The position numbers and the translations under genes are program-made. Of a DNA stretch of 64,000 bases, positions 20,242 through 29,955 are shown piece after piece. The stretch lies in assembly GCA_031260285.1 (NCBI GenBank), contig JAIRKD010000068.1:41774-105773 (forward strand), given 5' to 3'. This DNA is from Gemmatimonadota bacterium (GTDB lineage Bacteria; Gemmatimonadota; Gemmatimonadetes; Longimicrobiales; Longimicrobiaceae). The notes below the pieces were generated by a model that saw nothing but the letters and a program-made list of their open reading frames with translations, did no database searches and was not told the DNA's origin. Position 1 is the stretch's first letter, and each line of letters starts with the position of its first letter.

Positions 20242-21330
20242 CTATCCCTGGGGTGCGGCGCCGCAGCCGATCCGTCTGGTACTCACTACGAGGTTGTCGA
20301 AGTACCTCTCCTGTTCTCTGGGCGCGCCGTCATTCCAGAAGTTCTCCAGGAAGAACGCGTTGATTCCGTACTCGTTGTATCCGCCGACCCAGTTCAGGTT
20401 GGTGGATGATGCCTCCGGCATACCGTTGATCCAGAGTTCCTGGGCACCATTCGCGTGTCCGGGTGAGAGCTCGGGATCGTTGAGCTTCATGTGGGCCTCG
20501 ACGCAGTGCCAGACTCCGACATGGCGTTCATCAAAGATCGGCGTCGAACCTCTTCGAATACCGAGCCACCGCAGATGCTGGAAATCGTTGTACCGGGTTG
20601 TATGAACATGCCCGGCGGCGTCGGTTCCGGATGCGGGATCGAGCGCGAGATAGTTTCCCCCCTGTCCGCTTGACCAGACGTGGCCGATCGCCGCCTGCTG
20701 CCAGTTGGATCCGGCAAAGACGGTCAGACGGGCGAACTTGTCCCCCCCACCTCCGGACCAGCCGGGCTCGTTCCTCACCCACACTCGCCAGTATATCTCA
20801 CGGTAGTTCTTTCCCTCTGTACCTGGAACAGACCGGAAGTAGGAAGAAGGTGTCCGCCCGAACGCCAGCTTGAGCGAACCTGCGTCCTCCCGACCGCGAG
20901 TGTACCGGGCTCTCATTCCGATGGAGCTGCCCACTCCGACTGCCGCCTGCCTGACGAAGGAATCCCCCCCGCGATCATACTCGTAGTACTGACTGAGCCG
21001 GTCTGCTTCGAAGTCGTCACACCAGATCCATGCATCATCGGGTTCCTCGCACTCACGGACGAGCGACTTCGGCTTCGGTTCCGGCTCCTTCGGTTCCGGC
21101 TCCGGTTCAGAATCAGGGGGAACCGGGTCGGGCGGCTCCGGTTCCGGAAACGTGGAATCGGAAGGAAGTGGATTGGGAGGAACAGAATCGGGGAGCTCAT
21201 CCCGTGGAGGCACCACCCCGCCAGGAACCATCGGAGATGAACAGGACGCAGCGCTCATAATGAGAAGCGAGCTGATTGCTCTTCTCAGCGGTGACCGGGC
21301 ACCTGACGTCAACATCAGGCTCATCATCAA
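20242..21330 (-). CDS. Lipoprotein with Pro/Glu-rich stalk and polysaccharide lyase-like (LamG-type) domain
   Basis: 362 aa. The signal segment ends in a lipobox (SSLLIMSAASC), then a stalk of about 60 residues built from PEP/PEPEPK repeats, like wall-spanning or cell-surface spacers. The C-terminal 250 residues look like a concanavalin-type beta-sandwich: WCDDFEADRLSQYYEYD, NYREIYWRVWVRNEPGW, HVGVWHCVEAHMKLND, QELWINGMPEASSTNLNWVGG and YFDNLVVSTRRIGC. These motifs recall alginate or heparan lyase-like LamG folds; catalytic activity is not shown. It is probably an outer-membrane surface glycan-binding or degrading protein. The gene is single. Confidence 0.75.
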   Translation of the reverse strand: MMMSLMLTSGARSPLRRAISSLLIMSAASCSSPMVPGGVVPPRDELPDSVPPNPLPSDSTFPEPEPPDPVPPDSEPEPEPKEPEPKPKSLVRECEEPDDAWIWCDDFEADRLSQYYEYDRGGDSFVRQAAVGVGSSIGMRARYTRGREDAGSLKLAFGRTPSSYFRSVPGTEGKNYREIYWRVWVRNEPGWSGGGGDKFARLTVFAGSNWQQAAIGHVWSSGQGGNYLALDPASGTDAAGHVHTTRYNDFQHLRWLGIRRGSTPIFDERHVGVWHCVEAHMKLNDPELSPGHANGAQELWINGMPEASSTNLNWVGGYNEYGINAFFLENFWNDGAPREQERYFDNLVVSTRRIGCGAAPQG

Positions 21331-22007
21331 CCTCTGTGTATCTCAGAGTGTGCAGCGATTCCGGCGCGAGGTGAGCGGGAAGCGGATCGGATGGGCTGCA
21401 AGCGCAGGCCGCCCCAATGGCCGCCCTCTGGCAGGGATTACGCCCCGGCCCGCACCCGCCTGCCCGGAAATCGCAAACACGTTCTCAGCTCGTTGGTAAA
21501 GAATATATCTGCCGTGAATGTGCCTAACTGATAACGATAACAGCTGTCTGTCAAGTTTTCGAGATGAATGACTTCTCTGTCCGGGTGCCCCTGGACGGCT
21601 GTTACGGAAACTCTGCCCGGAGGATAAGAAGCAGCAGATGGAAATGACTACGACAGAACGGATCCGGAGGCTATGGAGCGAGGTGATCCGGAGGCGAGCG
21701 TGGTACAGCGGCCGGGGGCGGGACCCGGCGCGCGCGCCTGATCCGGAACTGGCGGAGAAGCCTGCGAAGCGTCAGCGCTCCACTACCCGATACAAAGACC
21801 GGATTCTGCGGGAGGCCCGTGCCTGTACTCAGCCGGGGACAGGTCACCCTGCGACCACGCCCCGGGAGAAATTTCATATCCGGACTATCACACATGTCGG
21901 GATACCAGAAAAATCGGCCGGAGCATTACGCTCCGGCCGATTTTCGGTATGATCGCCTTCCACGATCAACACCCGCCATCAATGTGGCATCACCGCACAC
22001 CCATCCG
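21331..22007. other. 677-bp intergenic region upstream of the LamG lipoprotein
   Basis: The stretch 21,485-21,560 is AT-rich, with a minus-strand TTGACA (21,549-21,554) and a GATAACGATAAC direct repeat just downstream of it, so it may hold the lipoprotein's promoter with a leader of about 200 nt. No good -10 box was found. The rightward 104-codon ORF at 21,638 ends inside the ino1 terminator and is not accepted. Confidence 0.35.
21910..21945. terminator. Bidirectional terminator of the ino1 operon
   Basis: AAAATCGGCCGGAGC-ATTAC-GCTCCGGCCGATTTT is a perfect 15-bp stem with A and T tracts at its ends, so it can act on both strands. It lies 60 bp past the ino1 stop codon. Confidence 0.9.
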
Positions 22008-23354
22008 TCAGCGGATTTCCGCCTCGACAGCCGGAGCCTGGTAGTACTCCAGCCCGAGGTGGGTGATCTGGTCCTCGCCCATCATCCAGCGGAGCGTGTT
22101 CTTGAGCTTCGTGTGCTGAATGAACAGGTCATGCTCCGGATAGATCCCCGGCGCGTGCATCGGGCTCTTCAGGAAGAACGAGAGCCACTCCTGGATTCCG
22201 GAGAATCCGGCGCGAGCCGAAAGGTCGAGGAACAGCGCCAGGTCAAGAACAATCGGTGCGGCCAGGATGCTGTCGCGGCAGAGGAAGTCCACCTTGATCT
22301 GCATCGGGTAATCAAGCCACCCGCGGATGTCGATGTTGTCCCACCCTTCCTTCGCGTCGCCGCGGGGAGGGTAGTAGTTGATCCGGACCTTGTGGTAGTA
22401 GTCCTTGTACAGCTCCGGGTGCAGCTCGGGCTGAAGGATATACTCAAGAACCGAGAGCTTCGACTCTTCCTTCGTCTTGAACGACTCCGGATCGTCGAGA
22501 ACGGCGCCGTCACGGTTACCGAGGATGTTTGTGGAGAACCACCCATCCAGACCGAGCATACGAGCCTTGAGGCCGGGCGCGATGACGGTCTTCATCAGCG
22601 TCTGGCCGGTCTTGAAGTCCTTGCCGGCAACGGGGACCTGGTTCTGCGCGGCGAGATCAAGCAGCGCCGGGAAGTCCACCGAGAGGTTCGGAGCACCGTT
22701 TGCGTACGCAACGCCTTCCTTCAGCGCGGCATAGGCGTAGAGCATGCTCGGCGCGATGCTCGGGTCGTTGGCGTCGATCGCTGCCTCAAATGCCGCCAGC
22801 GTCTCATGCGTCGGACCCTGCTTGATGAAGACCTCGGTGGATCCGCACCAGACCATGACCAGACGGTCACAGCCCTTTTCCTCGCGGAAGCGGCGGATAT
22901 CCGCACGCAGCGTCTCAGCCCACTGACGCTTCGAGGTACCGGGGATCACATTGGTGCCTTCCAGCCGCTTCACATAGTGCTGGTCGAAGGCAGCCGGCAT
23001 CGGCTCGATTCCCTTGAGGAAATCCGCGATCGGTTCCAGATGGGTGTGCCGGTCAAGCACGCCCGCCTTCACGGCTGACTCGTAGGCGTTGTCCGGGATC
23101 GGGTCCCAGGCGCCGAATACGAGATCATCCAGCCCGGCGAGAGGAACAAAATCCTTGATCTTCGGCGACCGTCCCTCGTTGCGCTTGCCAAGACGGATCG
23201 TGGCCAGCTGAGTGATGCTGCCGATCGGACGACCCAGGCCACGGCGTGCCAGCTCGACACCCGCGATGAAGGTGGTCGAAACGGCTCCCAGGCCAGGGAG
23301 AAGGACGCCGAGCTTACCCCGCGCGGGCGCGGGGGATTTTCTGTTGGCTGTCAC
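22008..23354 (-). CDS. ino1: Inositol-3-phosphate synthase
   Basis: 448 aa NAD-dependent enzyme that cyclises glucose 6-phosphate to 1L-myo-inositol 1-phosphate. The N-terminal Rossmann fold reads KLGVLLPGLGAVSTTFIAGVELA. Family signatures are MVWCGSTEVF, VPVAGKDFKTGQTLMKTVIAPGLKARMLGLDGWFSTNILGNRDG (catalytic lysines), KVRINYYPPRGDAKEGWDNIDI and MQIKVDFLCRDSILAAPIVLDLALF. It overlaps the upstream CDP-alcohol phosphatidyltransferase by 4 bp (ATGA), so inositol phosphate made here probably feeds that enzyme. Confidence 0.96.
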   Translation of the reverse strand: MTANRKSPAPARGKLGVLLPGLGAVSTTFIAGVELARRGLGRPIGSITQLATIRLGKRNEGRSPKIKDFVPLAGLDDLVFGAWDPIPDNAYESAVKAGVLDRHTHLEPIADFLKGIEPMPAAFDQHYVKRLEGTNVIPGTSKRQWAETLRADIRRFREEKGCDRLVMVWCGSTEVFIKQGPTHETLAAFEAAIDANDPSIAPSMLYAYAALKEGVAYANGAPNLSVDFPALLDLAAQNQVPVAGKDFKTGQTLMKTVIAPGLKARMLGLDGWFSTNILGNRDGAVLDDPESFKTKEESKLSVLEYILQPELHPELYKDYYHKVRINYYPPRGDAKEGWDNIDIRGWLDYPMQIKVDFLCRDSILAAPIVLDLALFLDLSARAGFSGIQEWLSFFLKSPMHAPGIYPEHDLFIQHTKLKNTLRWMMGEDQITHLGLEYYQAPAVEAEIR

Positions 23355-24043
23355 GAATTTTTCCGCGTATCAGAGGTTACTTTCACCCGCTTCCGATCCA
23401 CCATCACTGGCTCAGACACTGGAGCGGCAGTGTTGCGATACACCCAGACAATCCGCTGAAAAGCGGTGAAGTTTGTGAGTACCGCCATGACGATCAGCAC
23501 TACCGTCAGCACGGCGCCCTGGAATGCGCCCCCGAAGATAAGCGCTGCGCCGCCGATGAGCACGACCCGCTCGGTGCGCTGCATCATCCCGATACTGCAA
23601 TTGAGGCCGAGCGCCTCCGCTTTTGCCCGCGTATATGAAATCATCAGCGAGCCAGCGAGCGCAAGCGCCACCGTGTAGACCATCCAGGGATACCCGAAGT
23701 CCGGATGGCCACCGCTGTACAACGAAAAGATCCCGATAAAGACAGCAACCTCGGAGATCCGGTCCAGCGTGGAGTCGTAGAACGACCCGAACACCGACGC
23801 CATCCCCGTACGGCGGGCGACCTGGCCGTCAATGATGTCCATCAGCCCGCCCAGCAGCACAAGCAGGCCTCCGACACGGGTATGACCCATGAAGAAGGCA
23901 ACCGCTGACGACAATGTCACCAGGAACCCCACCGTTGTCACGTAGTTGGGGTTCACATTCCGGTCGACCAGCGGCTGATAGAGGAACGCCAGCAGCTGGA
24001 CAGCCCGGTCCTGCACGTGTTTCGGTAAATTAACAGCTGCCAT
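23351..24043 (-). CDS. CDP-alcohol phosphatidyltransferase, probable phosphatidylinositol phosphate synthase
   Basis: 230 aa integral membrane enzyme. The family motif D-x2-DG-x2-AR-x8-G-x3-D-x3-D is complete in DIIDGQVARRTGMASVFG followed by SFYDSTLD. The later segment SYTRAKAEALGLNCSIG and QRTERVVLIG resembles actinobacterial phosphatidylinositol phosphate synthases as I remember them. About six hydrophobic stretches are visible. Coupling to ino1 by an ATGA overlap points to inositol 1-phosphate as acceptor, giving phosphatidylinositol phosphate; this specificity is inference. A phosphatase completing phosphatidylinositol is not visible in the window. Confidence 0.85.
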   Translation of the reverse strand: MAAVNLPKHVQDRAVQLLAFLYQPLVDRNVNPNYVTTVGFLVTLSSAVAFFMGHTRVGGLLVLLGGLMDIIDGQVARRTGMASVFGSFYDSTLDRISEVAVFIGIFSLYSGGHPDFGYPWMVYTVALALAGSLMISYTRAKAEALGLNCSIGMMQRTERVVLIGGAALIFGGAFQGAVLTVVLIVMAVLTNFTAFQRIVWVYRNTAAPVSEPVMVDRKRVKVTSDTRKNS

Positions 24044-24055
24044 GGATCCAGTATC

Positions 24056-24418
24056 TCAGGGAAGGATGATCCGGCTCTGATCACCAACCTCGATGCCGCG
24101 GGCGATCTGCTCGTTGATCCGCGCCATGAGCCGCTCAAAATTCGCCTGTGCGGCAACTACCATCTGATAGATGTCACGCTGCTGGATCTGCTCCGCCACT
24201 TCAGCGTAGCTCTGCTGAAGCTCGGGCGACGGCTCGCGCCCTTCACGCAGCGCGGTGGTGATCTCCTCTTCCAGATCCGCGATGCGGTTCATGAGTGCCA
24301 CCGCCTCGCGATCTTCGCCGAGCCGCTCGTTGGCCCGCTTCATCGCCTTGTACTCGTCCGTAAACGAGATCAGCCGCCCTATATCCCGGGCGCGTTCCTC
24401 GATTGATTCCATCGACAT
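24056..24418 (-). CDS. YlbF/YmcA-family protein
   Basis: 120 aa, all helical and strongly charged: EYKAMKRANERLGEDREAVALMNRIADLEEEITTALREGREPSPELQ, then IYQMVVAAQANFERLMARINEQIARGIEVG. The layout matches the Com_YlbF family. In Bacillus, YlbF, YmcA and YaaT form a complex that affects RNase Y and development; a role here is not known. It lies 45 bp downstream of prmC and 12 bp upstream of the phosphatidyltransferase, so it belongs to that operon. Confidence 0.8.
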   Translation of the reverse strand: MSMESIEERARDIGRLISFTDEYKAMKRANERLGEDREAVALMNRIADLEEEITTALREGREPSPELQQSYAEVAEQIQQRDIYQMVVAAQANFERLMARINEQIARGIEVGDQSRIILP

Positions 24419-24463
24419 GGTGTCTGCTCCTCTTCTTCTCAGCCCCGGAACCGCCGGGAAACG

Positions 24464-25348
24464 CTATACCGCCGGAAGGCGTTCCGCAAAGACCAACCTG
24501 TCCCGGCCGGCATAGTCCTTCTGGACCCGTGGCGCACCAAACGCGCCCGTTTCACGGACGAGTCCGGCAACAGCGAGACCCTGTGATGCACCGATCTCGA
24601 TCGCGAGCAGGCCACCCTGGCGCAGATGATCCGGTGCATGAGCCACAAGCGGACGGATCACATCCAGCCCGTCCGGTCCCGCAAAAAGCGCCATGGATGG
24701 CTCCCACTCCACCACCTCCGCGTCCATTCCGGAGCGCGCGGTCTCCTCAACATACGGAGGGTTCGACACAATCACGTCGAAAGACTCCCTCCCGACCGGG
24801 AGATAAAGCGCGCCCGGCCGGAAGTCCACCCTGCCCTCCGCACCCACCCGGCAGGCGTTCTCTTTCGCCAGATCCAGGGCGTCCTTCGAGGCATCGGTCG
24901 CGACAATCTGTCGAAAGTGTCCCTCGACGAACAGACTGAGCGCGATCGCACCGGATCCGGTGCCGATATCCAGCGCATCAAGAGTGTCCGGCTGACGACG
25001 TGCCGCCCAGGTGAGGACCTCACCCACAAGCAGCTCGGTTTCCGGTCGGGGGATCAGCACCCGACGGTCCACCGTCAGCTCCAGCTTCCGGAACGACGCG
25101 GACCCCTCGATATACTGGAGCGGTTCATTCCCCATCCGGCGGCGGAGCCGGACCTTGTACTCAGCCAGCTCCTCCCCGGTGAGCGGCCTCTCGAACTGCA
25201 GGTACAGATCAAGCCGCCGAAGCCCGAGCACGCTCGCGAGAAGCCGTTCCGCGTTGAGGCGCCCCTCCAGGAAGCCTCGCTCAGTCAGGTATCCGTCCGT
25301 CCAGCGGATGAGTTCAACAGGAGTCCAGACACGATCTGTCCGGCTCAA
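24464..25348 (-). CDS. prmC: Peptide chain release factor N5-glutamine methyltransferase
   Basis: 294 aa SAM-dependent enzyme that methylates the GGQ glutamine of release factors, speeding termination. The N-terminal helical domain includes [30 protein letters not shown]. The SAM site is [15 protein letters not shown] and the catalytic NPPY lies in [15 protein letters not shown]. It overlaps its substrate gene prfA by 4 bp (ATGA), the usual pairing. Confidence 0.97.
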   Translation of the reverse strand: MSRTDRVWTPVELIRWTDGYLTERGFLEGRLNAERLLASVLGLRRLDLYLQFERPLTGEELAEYKVRLRRRMGNEPLQYIEGSASFRKLELTVDRRVLIPRPETELLVGEVLTWAARRQPDTLDALDIGTGSGAIALSLFVEGHFRQIVATDASKDALDLAKENACRVGAEGRVDFRPGALYLPVGRESFDVIVSNPPYVEETARSGMDAEVVEWEPSMALFAGPDGLDVIRPLVAHAPDHLRQGGLLAIEIGASQGLAVAGLVRETGAFGAPRVQKDYAGRDRLVFAERLPAV

Positions 25349-26406
25349 GCCGCCCTCTCCTCCTGGCCAGCGAGCCGGAGCCGCTCGATCAGATCCTCCA
25401 GCTCACCATCCAGCACCTGCGGAAGCGCATGGGTGGTAAAACCGATCCGGTGATCGGTCACCCGGCTCTGCGGAAAGTTGTAGGTGCGGATCTTCGCCGA
25501 CCGGTCTCCGGTTCCGACCTGGAGCTTCCGATCCCGGGCCCGCTCCGCTTCCTGCTCCGCAACCCGCATGTCAAGAAGCCGCGAACGCAGGACGGAGAGC
25601 GCCTTGTCGCGGTTCTTGTGCTGGGACTTCTCATCCTGGCAGGTCACCACGAGACCTGTCGGCAGGTGGGTGATCCGCACGGCGGAGTCGGTTGTATTCA
25701 CTGACTGCCCACCCGGACCGGAAGAACGGTAGACGTCAATCCGGAGGTCACCCTCCTCGATTCTGACATCAACTTCTTCCGCCTCAGGCAGAACCGCCAC
25801 GGTAGCGGCGGAGGTATGGATCCGGCCCTGATTCTCGGTAGCAGGGATCCGCTGAACGCGATGAACCCCCGATTCGTAACGCAGATCACCGTAGGCGTTT
25901 GCGCCACGCACCGCGAAGATCGCCTCCTTCACACCACCCGCCCCGCCTTCGGAGGTGGCAAGAAGCTCAACCCGCCAGCCCCGGCCCTCCGCAAAGCGGG
26001 TGTACATCCGGAAAAGGTCACCGGCAAAAAGAGCGGCTTCATCCCCACCCGTCCCCGCGCGGATCTCAACAACCGCATCCCGGTCGTCAAGCGGATCACG
26101 GGGCATCAGGAGACGCTTGAGATCACGCTCTCCAGCTCCCGACTCAGCCTCCAGGCGGGAGACCTCACCGCTCGCAAAGGCTTCCATCTCGGGGTCACCG
26201 GCGGCTTCGCCGAGAAGCTCCCGAGCGTCTTTCAGCTGAGAAAGGATCGAGTCCCGTCGCGTAATTGCGGCGACAGTTTCGGAAAGCTGCGCATGCTCGC
26301 GCGCGACTTCGCGGAGCCGGCTCTGATCGTTGATGACCGCCGGATCCGCGAGGAGGGATGAAATCTCCTCGTAACGACGCACCACCTCTCGAATCCGGTC
26401 GTCCAT
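25345..26406 (-). CDS. prfA: Peptide chain release factor 1
   Basis: 353 aa, recognises UAA and UAG stop codons. The RF1 codon-recognition tripeptide PAT is in [23 protein letters not shown], and the peptidyl-transferase motif GGQ is in [20 protein letters not shown] use the ATG at 26,406 ([14 protein letters not shown]), which aligns with the family N terminus; the track's GTG at 26,445 adds 13 residues. It follows rpmE after 85 bp, as in many genomes, and overlaps prmC. Confidence 0.97.
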   Translation of the reverse strand: MDDRIREVVRRYEEISSLLADPAVINDQSRLREVAREHAQLSETVAAITRRDSILSQLKDARELLGEAAGDPEMEAFASGEVSRLEAESGAGERDLKRLLMPRDPLDDRDAVVEIRAGTGGDEAALFAGDLFRMYTRFAEGRGWRVELLATSEGGAGGVKEAIFAVRGANAYGDLRYESGVHRVQRIPATENQGRIHTSAATVAVLPEAEEVDVRIEEGDLRIDVYRSSGPGGQSVNTTDSAVRITHLPTGLVVTCQDEKSQHKNRDKALSVLRSRLLDMRVAEQEAERARDRKLQVGTGDRSAKIRTYNFPQSRVTDHRIGFTTHALPQVLDGELEDLIERLRLAGQEERAA

Positions 26407-26491
26407 GGACGAATCGCGCGCAGCAGAGAAAAGTGGTGTCGTCACGTCTTACAGCGTGAAAGCCGGGGCGGGCAGGCCCCGGCTCCACGAA

Positions 26492-26707
26492 TCACTTCCC
26501 GGCGCCCGCGTCGCCGCCGTACCGCTGACGGAACCGCTCAACACGACCGGCGGTGTCCACCAGCTTCTGCCGACCCGTAAAGAACGGATGGCAGGCAGCG
26601 CAGATTTCGACTGAAATCTCGTCCTGTGTGGAACGCGTCTGGTAGGTGTTTCCACAGGCACAGATAACCGTGGTCACCCGGTAGTTCGGATGGATGTCCG
26701 CCTTCAT
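26492..26707 (-). CDS. rpmE: 50S ribosomal protein L31
   Basis: 71 aa. Start [10 protein letters not shown]; the zinc-binding (C+) form is shown by the cysteines in [13 protein letters not shown] and [11 protein letters not shown]. The GAGGTGA Shine-Dalgarno 5 bp before the ATG at 26,707 decides the start; the ORF track's extra 37 residues are untranslated leader. It heads the rpmE-prfA-prmC group. A 143-bp promoter region separates it from the upstream oxidoreductase gene. Confidence 0.97.
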   Translation of the reverse strand: MKADIHPNYRVTTVICACGNTYQTRSTQDEISVEICAACHPFFTGRQKLVDTAGRVERFRQRYGGDAGAGK

Positions 26708-26763
26708 ACCACTCACCTCACGAAGAGCGCGAAAACCCGACACGGCAGTACCGCCCGGGTTCA

Positions 26764-26791
26764 CACATAAAAGTTGAACACAATCCTTCAA
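26764..26791 (-). promoter_or_regulatory. Putative promoter of rpmE-prfA-prmC
   Basis: On the minus strand TTGAAG and TATGTG are separated by 16 bp in the only AT-rich stretch between the oxidoreductase stop and rpmE, about 57 bp ahead of the rpmE ATG. Confidence 0.45.
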
Positions 26792-26850
26792 ATTAACGCA
26801 GAAACCCGGCGAATGCAACCGCGATCTCCTCCGAAGGAGGTCCGCGCCGG

Positions 26851-27864
26851 TTATCCGAATCTGACTTCAGAGCGGGTTTCAGCCGACCGGTACGCTCCCT
26901 CGACAATTGTCATGAGAGTGATCTGATCAACGGGTGTATCCATCCGGGTACCTGCGCGGACGGCTTCGCAGAACAGCTCCAGCTCACGGCGGTAGGTAGC
27001 GGTGAACTGGTTCTCACCGCTGTCCGCGATGGCCGGAGCGAGGTTGCGAACTCCCTGCTCACCTTCCTGAAAGATGCGCAGCGGGGGGAAGACGCCCGAG
27101 CCCCGGGAGCCGAGGACCCGGAGGTATTCGTGCTCGCGGTCCGCGATCAGTGCCCAGGTCGCTTCAAGATCAATCACCCGACCGTCGGTGAGCTCAAGCA
27201 TGACCAGCGCGGAGTCTTCAACATCGCCGTTGTCCATCGCGTGCAGGTGCGCAACCACGCGGGCCGGCTCCGGGAAGCCAAGCAACCAGAGGGCGAGGTC
27301 GAGCATCTGGACTCCGAGGTCCATCAATGCGCCGCCGCCGGCGCCCGTCTTCCGGAGACGCCAGTCACGGGCGGAGCGGGCGAGGCGCCGGTTGAGCCAC
27401 CCCGCGCGGAGGTAACGGATCTCGCCAAGATCACCCCGGGCAATGGAAGCGCGGAGCGCCTCGTGATCGGGGCGGAAACGCTGATTCATCCCGATCATGA
27501 GCCGTCCCGAGTCTCCCGCGGCGGCGACAACCCGGGCCGCGCCCTCGCTGGTCAGCGCCAGTGGCCGCTCACAGAAGACGTACTTCCCCGCTTCCAGTGC
27601 CTCAATAGCCTGCTGCTCGTGGGCGTTGCTGGGAGTGCAGATGAAGACGCCGTCAACGGCGGGATCCTTCCAGATCTCTTCCGGAGTGCCGTAGACACGG
27701 GGTACACCAAAACGGTCCGCAAGCGTCCGAGCCCGGGACCGATCAACATCGGAAAGGCCGGCGATCTCCACACCCGGAAGTCGCTTGAGGATCGGCAGGT
27801 GGGTGACCTGAGCGATGGAGCCGGTTCCCAGAATAGCGACGCGAGCGGTGTTCGGAGCGGTCAT
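26851..27864 (-). CDS. Gfo/Idh/MocA-family oxidoreductase
   Basis: 337 aa NAD(P)-dependent dehydrogenase of sugar-like substrates. The Rossmann fold begins [18 protein letters not shown], with [29 protein letters not shown]. The conserved EKP motif, whose Lys takes part in hydride chemistry, reads ERP (Arg100) here. The C-terminal domain has [20 protein letters not shown]. The substrate is unknown. It is 3 bp from the end of the outer-membrane protein gene and on the same strand. Confidence 0.9.
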   Translation of the reverse strand: MTAPNTARVAILGTGSIAQVTHLPILKRLPGVEIAGLSDVDRSRARTLADRFGVPRVYGTPEEIWKDPAVDGVFICTPSNAHEQQAIEALEAGKYVFCERPLALTSEGAARVVAAAGDSGRLMIGMNQRFRPDHEALRASIARGDLGEIRYLRAGWLNRRLARSARDWRLRKTGAGGGALMDLGVQMLDLALWLLGFPEPARVVAHLHAMDNGDVEDSALVMLELTDGRVIDLEATWALIADREHEYLRVLGSRGSGVFPPLRIFQEGEQGVRNLAPAIADSGENQFTATYRRELELFCEAVRAGTRMDTPVDQITLMTIVEGAYRSAETRSEVRFG

Positions 27865-27867
27865 GAA

Positions 27868-28563
27868 TCAGTGAGCCAGGCCGGCGAAGCCGGACGATGG
27901 GCGTGGGAGGGTCCAGTAACCGCCAACGGTTGCGCCTGCGTAACGCACATCGCTACCCAGCATGAACCGGCCCTCTACGAGCAGTGCAAGTGATGAGGCC
28001 AGATGAACGGATGACCCCACAAGTCCCCCGATACCGGGAGCAACCGAATCGAGGAGATCCTCGACAAAGGTACCATTGATTGATTCACCGCTGCCGTTCA
28101 GCAGGTGAAGTGACAGACCGGCACCGAGATATGGCGCAATCGCCCGGTTTCCGAAAAGAAGGAAATGCCCGTCCAGCGAGAACTCAAGGTCACTGAAACG
28201 GACTTCACCGAGATCAAGAGTCTCCGGACAGGTGGCGTTCTCCTGCCGTTCGCAGACCAGGACAATCTGTGATGCAAGCCGCTCAACTTCCGCATTGTTC
28301 AGCGACGAGCTCCAGAACCTGGCAGTCGGCATGATGCGGACGCGTGGACCGATGAACCCGAGATCCGCGCGGATCGCAACGCCGGTGGTCGGTTCAATCC
28401 GGGTAGCCCACACCCGCATCGCATCCATCCCGACACCTCGGAACTCCATACCCGCGAAGTCGTATCGCGGGAGAAACTGAGCCACCGCCGGTCGTGCCAC
28501 CCCCGCGAGGACAGATGCCACCAGCAGCGCAAACGCCAACCGCTTCAGAGAGGGATGTAACAT
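27868..28563 (-). CDS. Secreted protein, probable outer-membrane beta-barrel
   Basis: 231 aa. A signal peptide (LAFALLVASVLAGVARPAVAQ) is followed by alternating beta-type segments such as GVAIRADLGFIGPRVRIMPTARFWSS, LEFSLDGHFLLFGNRAIAPYLGAGLSLHLL, LALLVEGRFMLGSDVRYAGATVGGYWTL, the pattern of small OmpA/OmpW-like barrels in which 'YLGAG' and 'EGRF' segments recur. Two internal cysteines (CERQENATC) may form a disulphide. No specific family is recognised. The oxidoreductase gene follows by 3 bp. Confidence 0.75.
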   Translation of the reverse strand: MLHPSLKRLAFALLVASVLAGVARPAVAQFLPRYDFAGMEFRGVGMDAMRVWATRIEPTTGVAIRADLGFIGPRVRIMPTARFWSSSLNNAEVERLASQIVLVCERQENATCPETLDLGEVRFSDLEFSLDGHFLLFGNRAIAPYLGAGLSLHLLNGSGESINGTFVEDLLDSVAPGIGGLVGSSVHLASSLALLVEGRFMLGSDVRYAGATVGGYWTLPRPSSGFAGLAH

Positions 28564-28650
28564 CCCCGCCGTCCTTTCCGTTCCCTTCCCCTGCCGGGCT
28601 CAATATCCGTCGATACATCCGTGAGGGAAAGCGGTTCGCTGACCAGGAGC

Positions 28651-29955
28651 TCAATAGAGACGGGTGAGGACCGTGTCCCGGTAGTACGCGCTGAGGATTG
28701 TCCGGTAGTCCTGCCCCGCGCGGGCCCGCCCCATGGCGCCGACCTGGCACATCCCGATCCCGTGTCCCCATCCCATCCCTTCCGCGGTAACCGTCCGGAG
28801 CTGACCCCGGGTATCGCTCTCGATACGCAGGTCGAATTTTGAGCTGTTCAGGATCGTTCCGACAGGGGTGGGAAAGATCCATCGGATCCTGTCACCACCC
28901 ACGATAAAGTCACCGTTATCCGTAATGATCCGCATCGCTCCGATCCGGCCGGAGGGGGTGAGCCGGTCGATCTCGAAGGAGCGGATCGCGCCGGGGCCCC
29001 GGACACCGGTACTCGAAAGTGAGTCCGCGAGGGTACGGTTGAGGATGGTCTGAAGCTCATCCGCGGTCCAGGTGGTGGTCCACCGGAACCGGCTGGAGCT
29101 CACATCAAACGCCTCACCGGTCGCGGGGTTGGTATCAACCACGGACCGCAGATACGGCCGGGGTACTTCCGGCCATACCTCTTCGATCGCGGCGGTCACA
29201 CCTGCACAGGTCGAGTGATAAAGCGCCTCGATCGGCTCACCCCGGTAGGTCAGCAGTTCGCCGCGGGTAGCCCGGACCGCCGCGGAAACAGGCTCGTGTT
29301 CACCTCCCGCTCCACCATACACCTGGTCGTCCACAGTGGCGAAGACATCAAAGCCGAGTGCTGAGCGTCGACCCAGGAAGCGCATCGCGTAGGTGCGGGC
29401 GGCAACGGCCTGCGCGCGTGACGCTTCAAACAGCTCTTCCCCCACCCGGCCGATCTCAAACGGGACAACGCCGAGCAGGTAGCTCTCCATGTCCACAACA
29501 TTGATCGCCGTCACACCGCGGGCTCCCGGGACCACCGTCACCGTGCCCCGGTAGGGAGCTCCGCTGATCAACACCATCCCGTCGTTCTCCGGGCGGAGGG
29601 TCAGGCGTTCACGGACCGGATAGGTACTTCCACCCGCGGAAACAACCAACCCGCCAGCAGGGTCGCGGGTAACCCGCACCCGGGTCTGCGCGGGCTCGCG
29701 CGCCAGGAGCTCTCCCGAGGCTGCATCGATGAGAGAAAAGGCGGTTGCAGCTCCCAGCTCTACCTGCGCAGAGTCAACAAGCACCCCCACGCGAACAAGG
29801 GGCACCTCCCCCGATACCGGCGGTGTGACCGGAGCGGGAGTCCGGACCGGACCGCAGGCACCGAGGAGCACGCCAAGTGACGCGGCAAAAGCAGCAGACC
29901 GCCTGGCGCTAGACCAGCGTCCGTACCGCGTCTTCCGCCCGGTTGAGAGTCTCAT
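28651..29955 (-). CDS. SpoIID/LytB-domain lipoprotein
   Basis: 434 aa. The N terminus has a signal segment with lipobox (SLGVLLGAC) and a Pro-rich linker, so it should be anchored in the envelope. The SpoIID domain shows [55 protein letters not shown] and [31 protein letters not shown]. In sporulating Firmicutes SpoIID is a lytic transglycosylase; in non-sporulators the domain probably remodels peptidoglycan. The ATG at 29,955 overlaps the hemL 3' end by 47 bp; no later start precedes the lipobox. The track start at 30,171 runs inside hemL. Confidence 0.88.
   Translation of the reverse strand: MRLSTGRKTRYGRWSSARRSAAFAASLGVLLGACGPVRTPAPVTPPVSGEVPLVRVGVLVDSAQVELGAATAFSLIDAASGELLAREPAQTRVRVTRDPAGGLVVSAGGSTYPVRERLTLRPENDGMVLISGAPYRGTVTVVPGARGVTAINVVDMESYLLGVVPFEIGRVGEELFEASRAQAVAARTYAMRFLGRRSALGFDVFATVDDQVYGGAGGEHEPVSAAVRATRGELLTYRGEPIEALYHSTCAGVTAAIEEVWPEVPRPYLRSVVDTNPATGEAFDVSSSRFRWTTTWTADELQTILNRTLADSLSSTGVRGPGAIRSFEIDRLTPSGRIGAMRIITDNGDFIVGGDRIRWIFPTPVGTILNSSKFDLRIESDTRGQLRTVTAEGMGWGHGIGMCQVGAMGRARAGQDYRTILSAYYRDTVLTRLY

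Noticed and set aside
21638-21952. 104-aa plus-strand ORF upstream of the ino1 terminator
   Set aside because: Its 3' end runs through the ino1 terminator hairpin, and the translation is Arg-rich without domain features.
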